A DNA stretch of 64,000 nucleotides from NCBI RefSeq assembly GCF_022458985.1, contig NC_061782.1, positions 17,191,672-17,255,671 on the forward strand. The letters are read 5' to 3'. Position 1 is the first letter of the stretch, and each line of letters begins with the position of its first letter. Positions 47,901-59,259 of the stretch are shown in pieces. The translations under genes and the position numbers were made by a program. Source of the stretch: Mugil cephalus. Taxonomy: Eukaryota > Chordata > Actinopteri > Mugiliformes > Mugilidae. The notes beneath the pieces were generated by a model. It searched no databases and was not told where the DNA came from. It worked only from the letters and a program-made list of their open reading frames with translations.

Positions 47901-49868
47901 CAGTACAAGGTACAGGTGTCCGCATGACAAGTTTCAGCTTTTAGAGTTTGCATGAAAACACTTGTATACTTTGATCAGTGAAAGTGCTGCAGATGGAAAT
48001 TATTAAACGATGAAGTAGTTACTGCGAGTACAAGTACAAATAAGAGTCACGCTTTAAAAAAATCCTCCTTAAGTAAAATTACACAAGTATTAGCAGCAAA
48101 ATGAAGTTGAGGAATTAATGCAAAGAACATTTAAATTATTATACATGACTTACTTTAATTATTAATAGTGAGTGTGTATGCAGTGTGTTAGTGTGGTAGT
48201 TGCTAGAGGTGGAGAATGTTTTATATAGAGAGACAAAAATAAATCAGACTATTTAAAAATAAATCTGAATATTTTTTGACGTTTTCTCTATTTTAAACAT
48301 TTATTGAAATTAAACCACATGCGAATAAATCTGTTTTTGCTTTCTGGACTCTTCACGTTGACTTTTAGTGAGACACTGATTGAAGTTTAGTCTGTATTTT
48401 ATTTATCTGCTTCAAAGAGTCGACCTGTTACACATGTTCCATTTACTTCTTTTTTTAAAGAACATTTGAATCTAAACGCATATATATTATTTACAGTATA
48501 AAAGCAGCCACTGCTAATTAAAACTGTCAAATAAACGCTATGCACGTAGAAAATATAGTACACGGTGGCCCGTAAAGCTGGCATAATTTTGTTTTCAGGC
48601 ACATTCCTCTTTTTATTCCTATTTACATAAATCACATTGTCACAAGCATTTCATGAGAAGAGGTAAGAAATATTTTTTTCCGGCTTTATGGGCAACAGTG
48701 TTTTTCCATCTAAAATGCGGAGGAGTCGATCTAGAGAAGCACATACGGGGAACGCTCGAGAAAAATGTGAATATGTCAGAATTGCATTTTAAATACAAAA
48801 CTTGAATAAATGTACTGTACAGGGAAGACTGATAAGTAGGGATATTCTCTTACTGCTGAAACACACAAATGACTTAAAGGGAATTAAGAAAAGAAAGAAG
48901 TCTTTATAATAAATAAAAACCTTAACTCTGTCAACATTCACTTATTATAAACTGTGATAAACTGATTGTCCAGCTTATTGAATGTTTCATTTCAGTGTGC
49001 AAGGGCTGTGCCATACCTGCTGGTGGGGTTTTATTTAGCTCCTATCGACTAAGCTGGGACAACAGATTTCATTATTTCACCTACTCCCAGCTTTTGATGC
49101 TTAACTGACCGGTCTACTGGAAGGGTTTTCAAAGATTTCACAGGGAGGCCGCTTCCGAGAAACCGAACAGAATGAAATGAAGCATGAGACAGTTCACCGG
49201 GGCTGCTGTTTTAATGGAGACGGGCGTTTAATATATTTATTTTGCCAACATTATTGTCTTCACGGGGATGGATTAATGAGAAAATCCCACATGTAACATC
49301 TTAAACAGACAGAAAAAGAAATGACCGCGATCTCTAGCCCGGCCTCATCAAAAGAGTGCATGGTTCCAGCCCACCTCTGCTCCGTGCTGTGCCAAGACCT
49401 CCATACCAGACAGTGTGCTTGTTCAAAAGCAATTTTTAATTGAATGTCAGTGAAGCAAGAAGAGAACTGGCCACTAATTAATGGCTGTCTTAATTGTCCT
49501 CATGACGAGTTTGTTTGGACATCATTTGCATAATTAACACCCAGTAATAAATCATTTAAAGGGGAATTGTCTGTCAGACAGTGGGGAAGGATGTGGTTTC
49601 TTTGTGCCAGGAAGTTTTTATCGCCAAAAATGGGGATTCACGGCCGAAAAAAAAAAACACTTTCAACTGAGCCTCACTTAATAATGTTCTTTTGTTAATA
49701 ATCTTCGGTCACGTCTGTGATTTAAATGAATTAATTAATTACACCCAACATTTCGAAGGAAACGCTTGGAAACTGTGGGATTTTCTTTCTTTTTTTTTTA
49801 GATTGACTTTTATTTCTGTGTTGATTTCAGAGGGCAGAGTGTTCCTGCAGACCGCCGGGATGTACTGA
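26953..49868 (+). CDS. dach1: DACH1, dachshund family transcriptional regulator
   Basis: Eleven coding exons: 26953-27536, 34087-34196, 37118-37228, 40757-40935, 42290-42410, 42508-42642, 45830-46026, 46575-46722, 47479-47607, 47805-47909 and 49831-49868. Phases agree throughout; total 618 residues against about 758 in human DACH1. I chose the ATG at 26953; the in-frame ATG at 26962 has a better Kozak context (ACTATGG). Residues 98-194 are the SKI/SNO/DAC DNA-binding DACHbox-N (LICLPQAFDVFLKHLVGGLH, VNRCKLISRQDFETLYNDC). SRPGRPPKR follows, then KKIKLEAM and LPFMMMSHPLIP. The coiled-coil DACHbox-C lies at about 468-565 (GLSSIETLLTNIQ, RAQEKQ, QKRLKKEK). CTNASSRPGRPPKR favours DACH1 over DACH2. 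The Gly/Ser/Ala tracts of mammals and the Ser/Pro exon after ENGD were not found. DACH1 is a nuclear partner of SIX/EYA in eye, limb and kidney development. Confidence 0.95.
28196..28262. promoter_or_regulatory. Candidate conserved non-coding element, dach1 intron 1
   Basis: A non-repetitive core GAAATTAATTAATTTTCATT with paired homeodomain-type TAAT sites, followed by GGCCCCAAGCGGCAGC. It stands out from the flanking CA and CT repeats. Function is inferred. Confidence 0.3.
33100..33240. promoter_or_regulatory. Candidate enhancer with octamer and homeodomain sites, dach1 intron 1
   Basis: It holds an exact ATGCAAAT octamer (POU-factor site) at 33134-33141. TAAT/ATTA cores surround it (GTAATTGATGAATTAT, CCATTAATC, CTTAATGAC, CTAATTAAAATC) in about 140 bp of non-repetitive DNA. 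This pattern is typical of developmental conserved elements; conservation is not testable here. Confidence 0.4.
34197..37117 (+). other. dach1 intron 2
   Basis: 2.9 kb holding a LINE-like tail at 34803-35165, a G13 run at 36426-36438 and a GT tract near 35799. No exon was recognised. The acceptor of the next exon has a long CT-rich tract (CTCTCTCTCTC). Confidence 0.8.
34803..35165 (-). mobile_element. LINE-like 3' end (dispersed fish repeat)
   Basis: It begins CAGAATCAGAATCAGAATTACTTTATTGATCCC..GGGGGAAATTAC, a phrase I know as a very common fish dispersed repeat, and continues with A/T-rich text including AACTATTGCAC and TTGTTGCACA. Read on the minus strand this looks like the 3' UTR and tail of a non-LTR retroelement. 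The tail matches that of the SINE at 18365-18614. No coding part remains. Confidence 0.6.
39029..39064 (+). other. G-rich tract with quadruplex potential
   Basis: Runs of 6, 8, 4, 3, 3 and 4 G separated by one to four bases on the transcribed-sense strand, inside dach1 intron 3. It fits the usual four-run quadruplex pattern; formation is not shown. Confidence 0.6.
40380..40690 (+). mobile_element. LINE 3'-UTR-like remnant upstream of dach1 exon 4
   Basis: It has the look of a fish non-LTR 3' end: GCACACATTGCACAACTAACTGCAC, a TTTTTGTACAATGTACTTG segment, then GTGTATATGACAATAAATGAAAC with a poly(A) signal. It is followed directly by the pentanucleotide array, in keeping with a retroelement that ends in a simple repeat. 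No coding part is left. Confidence 0.5.
40694..40750 (+). repeat. (TTCTA)11 pentanucleotide microsatellite at a splice acceptor
   Basis: Eleven perfect TTCTA units; only CCCCAG separates the array from the dach1 exon starting at 40757. The array therefore acts as the pyrimidine tract of that acceptor, with an A in every fifth position. Confidence 0.95.
40936..42289 (+). other. dach1 intron 4
   Basis: 1.35 kb of AT-rich sequence; no exon, RNA gene or clear repeat was recognised. Confidence 0.7.
43170..43400. promoter_or_regulatory. Candidate conserved non-coding element, dach1 intron 6
   Basis: A non-repetitive block combining ACATTAGCGAGCCATTTGCC, GGGCCGCGGCCTAACGAGCC and CATCTGCATAACGACC, bordered by low-complexity sequence. 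The balanced composition and position fit a developmental element; this is inference. Confidence 0.3.
44511..44560 (+). repeat. (GGA)n purine tract
   Basis: About 50 bases of only A and G, mostly GGA units with a few longer G-runs. Such mirror-like purine tracts can form triplex or quadruplex structures. Confidence 0.85.
47910..49830 (+). other. dach1 intron 10
   Basis: 1.9 kb, AT-rich. The right-hand third (49400-49600) is the best enhancer candidate in it and is listed separately. No exon or mobile element was recognised. Confidence 0.7.
49400..49600. promoter_or_regulatory. Candidate enhancer with octamer and homeodomain sites, dach1 intron 10
   Basis: It contains an octamer in reverse (ATTTGCAT at 49524-49531) with many TAAT cores: TTTTTAATTGAATG, CCACTAATTAATGG, CTTAATTGTCC and CATAATTAACACC. 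The sequence is non-repetitive. It resembles the block at 33100-33240 in motif content. Confidence 0.4.
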
Positions 49869-50400
49869 AGGCAAGGCGGGAAGATGGATGAATGGATGAA
49901 TGGACGGATGGAAGGCCAGAGTGATGAAGATGCTTCATATATGAGATATACAATCGTCAGGCATGCTCAGTCACGCTGCGGCATCTGTGACGCGCCTCCC
50001 CGCGAGGACACTCCCAAGGGTGACATTTGAACTTTTCCATTGTTCTCTCGTTTAATTTATTGCATTTATCACCAGATCTCAGCTGTAGTCGGAAGAGTAC
50101 TTTATACCGATGTTGTGTTTGACCGTGTTTCTTTCAATCGAGGTTTTTAGATCCTAGATGAAGATGACCATAGCTGTTTTTTTTGTCAGTGCTGTTTATC
50201 TGGACGCAAGGGATGATTATAACTTGTAACAGAGTTGTGTACATATATATAGTCATCATTTTTGTTATCATTATTATTATTATTATTATCAAAAAAAACA
50301 TAATGGCATGTTGTACAGTCAGTAAATGACTTGTATTGTGTATGGTATGCAGTAGTGCAGTTTGACAATACAAACAATACAGATCCTTTTTATTAAATTG
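49869..50400 (+). other. dach1 3' UTR with likely ATTAAA poly(A) signal
   Basis: The sequence after the stop is non-repetitive and includes an (ATT)n run near 50268-50288. An ATTAAA variant signal at 50392-50397 is followed by TGTGTCACTGTTTCTTTC, a plausible cleavage region. The 3' end may also extend further. Confidence 0.4.
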
Positions 50401-53400
50401 TGTCACTGTTTCTTTCTTCTTTCCCTCCGGTGCAGTCGCTCATTGATCGTTTACTCGGTTGAATGTGCAGTTAAAGAGGTTTTTTGAAATGTGCATTCAT
50501 ACAAATGACTCATTTGGAGAACAAAGCAGTTCTTCATTATGTGAGAGCCTTTAGATTTGTGGTCACGTCACGCTCACACGTGTGGGTACGGGGAGCGCTG
50601 TGGCAGTGACTCCTGCCCCATTTCTAAAAAACATACACTTGTGTTTGTATCGACAGACGGGAAAGGAATGTGGTGAGCGAGCGTCATGTGTGAGCTGTCC
50701 CTCAGTGAAACGTCCCTATGTCTGAACTCATTTTTAGTCCCTCAAGATAGAAGAACAGGCGGCTAAATTTAGCTCGTTAAGGAGTCACAAATGAATGTAA
50801 AAAAGAAAAAGAACAAATCTTTCTGCTCAGTAAAAAACAGTGTCTATTTTATGATCTCAACCTGCCAAATATTAGCGTTTCAGGAAATGGAACCATAGAG
50901 AATTAAACTAATCGAACAGGTTTTCCGACTCAGTTTGTAAATGTCTGGTAAAATAAATCAACAGGAGCTCAGTTTGTAATTAAGAATTTGAGGGAGAAAA
51001 AAAAAAGGTATTTGAATCATAAATAAGACATGAAAAACTACACAAGTGTTCCCCATCTGATGTAGAGCGTCAAACATCAAACATTCAGAGATATCAGGAG
51101 CAGTTTCCTTTAAGACATACAGTAGGTCCTCGGGGACTCCACTGGTATAAAGACCATTAAGTTTTCCAAAGTCCTAAATAATACATTCCACATTGTTCTG
51201 AAATCGCTTGTTTGTGCCAGAAAAGAAAATCTTCGCAGCAGGCCACGTTTCCTCATGCAACCTTGTCTGAATGTGCTGTGTGCCATTTCCTGGACATGGG
51301 CAGATAAGCTGTGATGCAGGACTAAAACAATACCTCCGTTACAAGCAATTCTTCCTGAATACAGAGTGGCTGACAAGTGAATAGGAATGATTCACATAAA
51401 TGAATGTGCGAATGAGTCATCAGCTTTTCAGATGACCACCTCAGAGCCTGTCTTGACTAAAAAGGCTTGTGACTTCATTCAGTACCCTTCTACTATTTCA
51501 CGCTCCCTTGTATCTCCCTCTCTGTCTCACAAACACACCCACACACACACACACACACACACATCCCTCACAATTCACTGAGTGGCATTGTCCTGCCGTG
51601 AGATGTGTAATGGAAAAGATAAATGGAGGATAAAGCTAAGGTGACAGGGCCGAGCATGCGTGCGCGTATGTGTATTTGCATGTGTGTGTGCCCGTGTCCG
51701 CATGTGTGCGCTGCACAACAGACCAGCAAACCATCTGCTCATCTCCTCTTAATGAACAAAGCAAACAGCAGGAGTCAAGGCTGTCTCCAAATCTGGAGTC
51801 TCTTTATTGGTAAGCACACACAAACACACACATACACACATCTCTGCGCTGTTTAATCTGATTATCTTTGATTGAGAACAGGGGCAAAGCAACCTTTTTA
51901 GACCTCACTCCTACATCAGTGACAGAGAAGGTCTGAAACACAATTAGCAAGCTGTTACTGAGCTCTGCTTTGCAGTCACATCTGACCACAGGCAGCCAAA
52001 TAGACCTAATGGGTGGGAACTAACCAATGGGAACTAACACTACTGCATCTGTGGATGATGGGCAAATGCAACACTATTAGACAGCTGTTCGCCGTATCTT
52101 TTCAAATGTACTTGGACGTAACATGGATCAACTGGCTCAGGAGCACTCACAGCCAGGCATGAAGGTACACCGTTAGATGAGAATGAAACCGGCAGCTACT
52201 GGACTATAAAACAAGGCAGGGCCTCTGCAAAGGAAGTCTGGACCTTGACAAGATATGACACTGTGCACACGAGGCCAGAGGACCATAAGAAAAAGTCATT
52301 AATCTGAACTTTGTGTGGCCACATCCTGTTCACGGCCCCACAGAACACTGCTAACGCTCTGTCAGAAAGCTGGCCACATGGCTTCAAGACGCGAAACGCT
52401 TCCTGTGCCGCTTGTATGCGTTCCCACCCAATAAATGCATATTACCCAGTGAGCAAATGGTCGTAGATAACAAGGCGAAAGATCAAACATGATTAGACCT
52501 TTGCTTCAGGGCTTGGGAATGCCCTGCCGGTGGTTCATAAAACAACAGCAGGATGTCATCGTGGATAAGAAGACCCTCATCAGGAGGATCATCCGGCTGC
52601 GGCATCTGCCCTGCTGAAATATCTCAGAGAGGGACTCTAAATCCCAGCTGCAGGGGTGATGCAATCCTTAGATCATGGGTTTTCAGACTGGGAACACACA
52701 CTTCTTTGAGGTCACTAGCCCAGAGATGGGGATGCGCTGCTGCACGGACACGTCGTGGTGTGGTGTAGTGGGACCACCACCTGTCATAAAATATCTTTAC
52801 GGCTCTTCCGTGGTGTTTGTGGCCCAAATAAACCACATTTAGCTTCTCATTAAAATCTGAATCAGTTTTATTTGCTCATGTGTGCACATACATACGAGGG
52901 ATTTAACTGCAGTTACGCGTTGCTCTCGGCGTACTTGTATTGGGTATAGGCATGGCGGGTAAGGAAAATGATTAAAAAAATAGATACAAGGTAAAGATTT
53001 TTGAATAGATGTGAGAAAGATGAATAAACATATTTCTACAGTATATCAGTATTTATAGTGAGAGGAATTTGTACATTTGAAATATTATATATTATATGTA
53101 TATTATGTAGACAAAATCTACAGCAAATCTTATGTTTAATTAATTTACTGTGACTTTGCTTGTTTGTTATATGTTGTGTCTGTTTTATTTAATCTGGTGT
53201 TTTTCTTCAAAATAATGCACTATTATCATTAGTTGTGATTTATTACTTTTTTATCATTTAAGCACTTTGTAAGAGGAAACACGTTGGCAGCATGTTTTCA
53301 GCATTTAATCAGAGGAAATTCTTTAAGTTTATCTACGACAAATGTCTGTGGAGCCTCGTCTCGTCCTCAACACAGACCAACAGCGCCCCCGACAGGCCAC

Positions 53401-53612
53401 TTGTCTGCTGACATGGGCCAGATGCGAAGGGACGCTTTAAGGCCTCGTCGGGCTTCCGTACGTAGCGAGTCACTGCTTCCCCCTTCGTCTCTTTCTCTCA
53501 ACTGCCTCAGCATGGACCCTCTTTCCAACTTTATTTCGATGTTTTAGCGTTGGTGCGGGGTTGTCTTGGGATTAACGGCCTTGGTCGGTGCTCGGTGACT
53601 CACCTAGACACG
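50401..53612. other. dach1-ubac2 intergenic interval and ubac2 promoter
   Basis: About 3.2 kb. It holds a CA tract at 51537-51562, a LINE-like tail at 52850-53200 and the CpG-richer ubac2 promoter/5' UTR at about 53340-53612. No additional gene was recognised. Confidence 0.6.
52850..53200 (-). mobile_element. LINE-like 3' end (second family)
   Basis: It opens GAATCAGTTTTATTTGCTCATGTGTGCACATACA..GAGGGATTTAACTGCAGTTA. I recognise this as the minus-strand form of a common fish non-LTR 3' tail (TTTATTGGCCAAGTATG type). It is followed by AT-rich decayed text, and no coding part was seen. Confidence 0.5.
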
Positions 53613-56600
53613 ATGTTTACCACCACCGGTTCTCGGGGCCTCTGTAAGTAGCCGTTAAACCCTTTAACAGCTTCTCCTGTCACTTTGAACGGGGGCACCT
53701 AGCCCTTAGCTCACCGATGGTAGCATAGCGCTGTCATTCATTTACTCGAAGCCGCAGCTCCGAGTTAAAAGTGCTTTTAGTTCATTAACGCTTGAGGTTA
53801 CTCCTTTTCAGTTCAGGGAAGGATTCATTAGAGGTCTAGTTGTTAAAATAACACGAACATTTAGTTATTTCCCCCCCTAGTGTTGAGGCTATGTGTCTGC
53901 CCCACCTCTGTATAGGCTACAAACGAGCCATTTCTGAAAACCAAACAAACAAAATCAGAGCCGGTTGCTGTAGAAGGTGACTATAAACTGTTGTGTATGT
54001 TTTTTTTTTTTTGTTTTTTTTTATCCTAGACAAGGCTCCTCTGTGTAAAAGCCTCCTGCTGGTTCTCAATGGGCTGACTGTGATGCTCACCCTGCTGCCT
54101 CAGTACCAGGAGCTGTTCGTATACAACCTGCGGGATGTCACACAACAGCACCAGGTACGTGTCCATCCCATCGTGTGTGGCTGCTCGTCATCTAATCTGA
54201 GAGGAGAAAGGGTTCAATGGATGACCCTCCCACTAGCATCAGGTTGGGAATTTTAGGAAAAAACACCACAGCAGACCATCCCCATTGAGCTTTCATCGGT
54301 TTGCAACACTCAGCGGGAGGAGTTTGATGTACAGTTGGATATGACCTCCTGTGGCGTTCGCTGTTAAAATTTGGTCGAATGAGTCTGTTGCTGAAAGTTT
54401 TCCTCAGACTAGCCGGTGTGTTATGGAGAGGGTGGGAGGAGTGGGCCTGGATGTCTGACACAGCTCGGAGGGTCCAGCTCCACTCCTATAACATCACTGC
54501 CCTTGCGGATTAATTTGTTGAGTCTGTTGGCGTCTGCCACTCTCTGCCTGCTTTCCCAGAACGAAGCAATCATACAGGAGGACACTAGCCACTGCAGAGT
54601 CATTAAACATCTTTAGTATTGTCTGGCGGATGTTGAAGGACCTCAGTCTCCTCAGAAAGTAGAGTTGGCTCTGGCCCTTCCCGTAGAGTTCCTCTGCGTT
54701 CTTTGACCAGTCCAGTTTATAGTCTATGTGCACCACTCCCAGATACTTATAATCACCTTATAATCTATGTAATCAAACGCATAACAGGGAAAATCAATGC
54801 TGTGTATTTTAAAATCCTTAAGTGAAAGGGCAAGAGTCCCTTACATGCGACACTTAGCAAACATACAATGCCCTGGAAAAGGACTTTATTGTCTATTTGC
54901 CCCCATTTAAAGGGTCATACTTTACGGTTACCTAATCTGAATCTGAGGACAGGATCCAGGGCAGTATAGTCCAAACTTAATATTCATAGTGGAGTCATGT
55001 CTAATTTCTGTTCCTTGAGAGTTTAAGTGGCTCAAAGCTTAGATTGGGAACTGAATTTAAGGACTAACAATCAGGAGAGACTGTAGGTAGGAAATAGATG
55101 AAAATCATAATCACACATCTATAGATTAGCTGTTATCACACAAACAAGTTCCTGCATGTTATGACATCTGAACCAGTGTCATCCGCTAGTGACGAGGCAG
55201 TTGAAAGTACACGAAAAAACAACTAAACAGACTTTAACCCAGTAATATTTTATTAAACGGTTTTACCATAGTATTCAAAAAATTAATTATTACTCAAGGC
55301 AATAACGCAGTCGATGTTCCCCTGTGCTTTAGGTGTATGTGTGTGTGTGTAACTCTGCTCTCTCTTGTTTTGTAGTTGTGGAGGTTGTTGTGTGGCAGGC
55401 TGGTCTGTCTAGACGTGAAGGACTCCTTCTGTAGCAGCCTGCTCATTTACAACTTTCGAATCTTCGAGAGGAGGTTCGGCACCAGGAAGTTTGCTGTGAG
55501 TACATGTACCATTGATAGAGTAACAAATATATAGAAAGTTCATAAACATAATTGATAATTGGACAATTGATTTAATTTAATTTGTGGGTAAAGCGTGATT
55601 ATTGATATCAACATGAGGTAAATCTGTGGAGGAACTTCACATTTTAGAGAAGGAGACACTTCTTCCTTTCTGTTTTAATAAAATATTTATAGATGTGCGT
55701 TTTAGTCACCAAAATCTGTCTTCTTCTTACTTTCAGTCCTTCCTGCTGGGCACTTGGTGTCTCTCTGCCCTGATGGATTTCCTGTTGGCCCAGGTTTTCC
55801 AGTATTTATTTGACTATGAGGTGGAGGAACTTCCTGCAGGACTGTGAGTAGCATACCTCTCTGTCATTTTTATCTCCACTCATCAACTCACTGTTTGAAA
55901 CTCTAGCCACATTTAATATGAATATCCAACATTATATACTATTGAACATCATCACAACATCAACAACATCATTGTTCTGTTGGGAAATGTTGTTGTGGAT
56001 GTTGAAAGCAGTCGAAAAGAATGGAACATGAAAAATAACCCAAGTCCTCCAGACTCCCCTGATCCAAAATTGAATGAGTATCCGACCCACAGAGACCCGA
56101 AAAGACCATAATTGGTCTCCTTTAATTTCCTCCTCCACATGGTATGTTTAAGCCTTGGTCAGTGTTAATTTTTTAATGTCTTATTCCCACTACAGCTTTA
56201 AATGTGGGTATGTGATCTCAAAGTAGACTGGGAGAGCAGCAAATAGTCCATCACCATAAAAATACATTTTTTGCCCTAACAGGCGTAGTAAATTGATTGC
56301 TACATTTTTATTTAACATCTGTCTGTGTCTCTTTTCATCTGTCTGTGTCTCTTTTCTTGTCCTCTCTGTCCTCTCCTGTCTTTCCCATCTCACAGACTCG
56401 CTCCAGTCTTCTCTCTGTTTGTGCCTTTCTACCTGTCGATACCGAAGATGCCAGTCACTCAGGTACTGGGCCACATCCACATCACCAACAAGTCTCTGGT
56501 CTACATAGTCGGCTTGCAGGTGAGCCCTCGTACTGCTCGTACAGTGTCAAATTCTTCCTTTATATTATTTCCTCTAATGTGGAAAGTGAAACTTAAGATT

Positions 56601-59259
56601 AAAATGTTCAGCTGTCTCTGTCTGCCTGGGAAATAAATAGTTTTTTTTTTCTACGATGAATTGGCTTACAAGGTTCATCTTACATTTATTTGACGTTCCT
56701 CATCCTTCTGTGTTACAGCTCTTGACTTCCAGTCCCTTCATGTGGCTCCTGGCACTCAGTGGACTGGTGAGTAGATAAATGGGTGTTTTACTGTGTATCT
56801 AAGAGGTGTGCCGTCATTTAAAACTGTAAGAAGTGATTTATGAACGGCAGAAGTCACATGTTTGTCGAGACCTTCGGACTTGGTACACAGCCCATATGTG
56901 AGGCAGGGAATCAAAACACTGCTGAAAGGAGCTAATACGCTCTGCTAATGTTTGTGTTGGCACCATTATCAGTAGTTGCTTAAAGAAATAGTGCTTAACA
57001 ACATTTTATTTCATTTCATAGATGTAGTTAATTTAACATATCAGATTGTAATACATGTTTTAATAGAAGTGAATATATAAAGATTAAGAATTAATACTGA
57101 CAAAGTTTTATTGATGCCAGTGCTTTTAGTGATTCTGCTTATCAGTCCACATTTGTGCGGCTGGGAGCTGAAAAGCGAGTTGAGCTGGTTGTCGTCTGAG
57201 ATCTAACTTTAGCTGTTTGTCACGAGAGAATATTTGATTCGATTTAGTTTTTTTTTTGTAGTAGGAAACAATCTACCAAACCTGCCTGCGTGACACTAAT
57301 TTTATTAGACAGGATCTCGATCTGTACTTGCTGGGTTGAGAGGCAGCCTAATGAAACAAATACGCAGCATCCCTGGAGTTTAAGCCTGAGTTGCATGGAG
57401 AGATGTTTCTACATACAGAAAACCTTGTACTTGATACACATATTTTTACAAATGTGTCTTTCAGATCTCGGGCGGACTGTATCACTCCAATTTCCTCCGG
57501 TTACAGAAGATCCTCTTTGTGCCCGTCTGGATGTCTCGTATTGGGCGATACATCCTGGAGCCGATCTTCTCGAGTGAGTGTGTGGCTTAGAGTGTTGCAG
57601 GGCCTCGATGACTAATTGAATAATAATAACTGTTGAGGCATTTGGCCATTCATAGGATAATGGATGGTCTTACAATGTCAAATTTTCCTTCATATTTTTT
57701 GTTCGTGCTCATTTTTTTTTTTAAAAAAACTCTTTTTCTATGTTTAATTGCTTTACGAGATTTATTTACATAATAATTTGGCACTTTATTAATAAACAAA
57801 GATGATAGACTGTATTATATTTCAAAACTGCAAGAGAAAAAGAAGGACGGATATGTTTGTGTTTATTATAGGACAAGATTTACTAAATAGTTGTATTGAA
57901 GGATAAAGAAGGGATTTCTGAGAAAAAGCATTTGACTGAAGATGTGCTTTTTATATAAATGCACATGTTACTTTCATCTCATAAAGTCTTTGCTTTAAAG
58001 GCTGTTTACATTCAGTGGTCCGTCTTAAGTAGCTCTTCCCCTCCAGTCCCTAAAGTCCTGCCCGGCCGTTTTAAACCTTTCAGCTGTGAAGCATTACTTA
58101 CTGGCCTCAAAATAGTCGGTGCTCAACAATGTTACTTTCCACATTTTGTCCCATAACTGAAATAGAAAATGGCAACACTAATCTAGTTTGGTCACTGCTG
58201 TGTTTCTGTGTGCAGAAGATTGGATAGTGAGCTGCTGCAACATATCAATATCAATTTTTAAAAAAAAACATAAAATTCAGTTATTCTAGATTAATCATGG
58301 TTTCCTGTTGTGTTATAAACGTATGTGATTGTCAAGGCTCCCAACCGAGCAGAGAGACGCCTCTGGGGATGGGGGCCACCCTGGACATTCAGAGGCAGCA
58401 AAGGATGGACATGCTGGACCAGCAGCTGCTACTGGCCCAATACAACGAGGCCCGGAGGAACGCCAGACCACAGCCGCAGGTACACACACACACACACACA
58501 CACAGACTTATTAGTGAACCCAGCGGACACAATGTCAGACTGTGGTTGCAGCTCTACTGTCTCTGTCGTCTCCACACGTACAGCAAGGACTCGATTCTGA
58601 CTCTGTGTTTTTGTGTGTGTTTGTAGGGTGGGTTGTTACAGTGGACCAGGCTGTTCCCCTCCCTGAGACAAAGAGGACAGAATCGGCCCCCGGTGCAGCC
58701 CCGTCCTCCGGCTCAGACGCAACAGTCCACACAGGCGCCGCTGCTGGACAACTCTCCTGTCGCAGAGGAACAGGTGAGTGTTCGCTGCGTGAGACGCAGC
58801 TTTGCTACCCGAGGTTCGCATCAGCCCGTGTACATGACTCAAGTGCCTTGTGAAAGCACCTAACCTGCAATTTGCACCCCAGGCGCTACACAAGTGACAG
58901 CCCAGTGCTGCTGTGTGAAAGGATTGATGGATGGGTCCAATGCAGGAATAGAACCTCCCCATCTGAGAATAATATAGTATAAATTATTATTATTATTAAT
59001 TCACTCTCTGTGGTCCATATATGACTTGGAGGCCTCAGAATCTTCATAGACAGATACAATGCAAACTCATGTTACCTAATACTTTGTGCAGGGCAAATGT
59101 GATGCCATCTTAGCAACACCTTCAATCTTTGTTTTTGTTTTTTTCCCACAGGTTGCGCGATTAGTAGAAATGGGCTTTTCCAGGATCGACGCCCTCGAGG
59201 CCCTCAGAGCTTCAAACAACGATATCAACATGGCAACCAACTTCCTTTTGCAACACTGA
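53613..59259 (+). CDS. ubac2: UBAC2, ER rhomboid-like protein with UBA domain
   Basis: Ten coding exons: 53613-53643, 54030-54154, 55376-55495, 55737-55843, 56396-56519, 56719-56766, 57465-57573, 58337-58479, 58627-58773 and 59152-59259. Phases agree; 353 residues against 344 in human. It opens MFTTTGSRGLYKAPL, close to human. Hydrophobic segments (SLLLVLNGLTVMLTLL, SFLLGTWCLSALMDFLL, LAPVFSLFVPFYLSIP, LVYIVGLQLL, MWLLALSGLISGGLY) form the rhomboid-like membrane core. A cytosolic linker carries GMGATLDIQRQQRMDMLDQQ. The C-terminal UBA domain is residues 319-353 (VARLVEMGFSRIDALEALRA, ending ATNFLLQH). UBAC2 is an ER protein tied to ER-associated degradation and retention of UBXD8. The acceptor at 58336 (GTCAAG) is weak in consensus but required by phase. 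No receptor gene sits in its introns, unlike GPR18/GPR183 in human. Confidence 0.96.
54190..54765 (-). mobile_element. Decayed LINE reverse transcriptase C-terminus in ubac2 intron 2
   Basis: Read on the minus strand, 54736-54494 encodes DYKLDWSKNAEELYGKGQ and LYFLRRLRSFNIRQTILKMF. This is the typical text after the catalytic part of fish non-LTR reverse transcriptases. Further down, in another frame, come RVADANRLNKLIRKGSDVIG and LRKTFSNRLIRPNF. The frames are shifted relative to each other, so the copy is broken. It lies antisense to ubac2. Confidence 0.8.
58480..58504 (+). repeat. (CA)n tract at the donor of ubac2 exon 8
   Basis: The exon ends CCGCAG at 58479 and the intron reads GTACACACAC..., so the microsatellite overlaps the 5' splice site. 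Confidence 0.9.
58864..58985 (+). mobile_element. Truncated SINE remnant in ubac2 intron 9
   Basis: It shares the second half of the SINE at 18365-18614: CCCAGTGCTGCTGTGTGAA, then GGATGGGTC-AATGCAG-GAATA and a degenerate CCCC tail, ending in TAAATTATTATTATT. The tRNA head is missing. Confidence 0.5.

Noticed and set aside
52553-52836. Open frames on both strands between dach1 and ubac2
   Set aside because: No recognisable protein; the two frames are mutual shadows in moderately GC-rich intergenic DNA.
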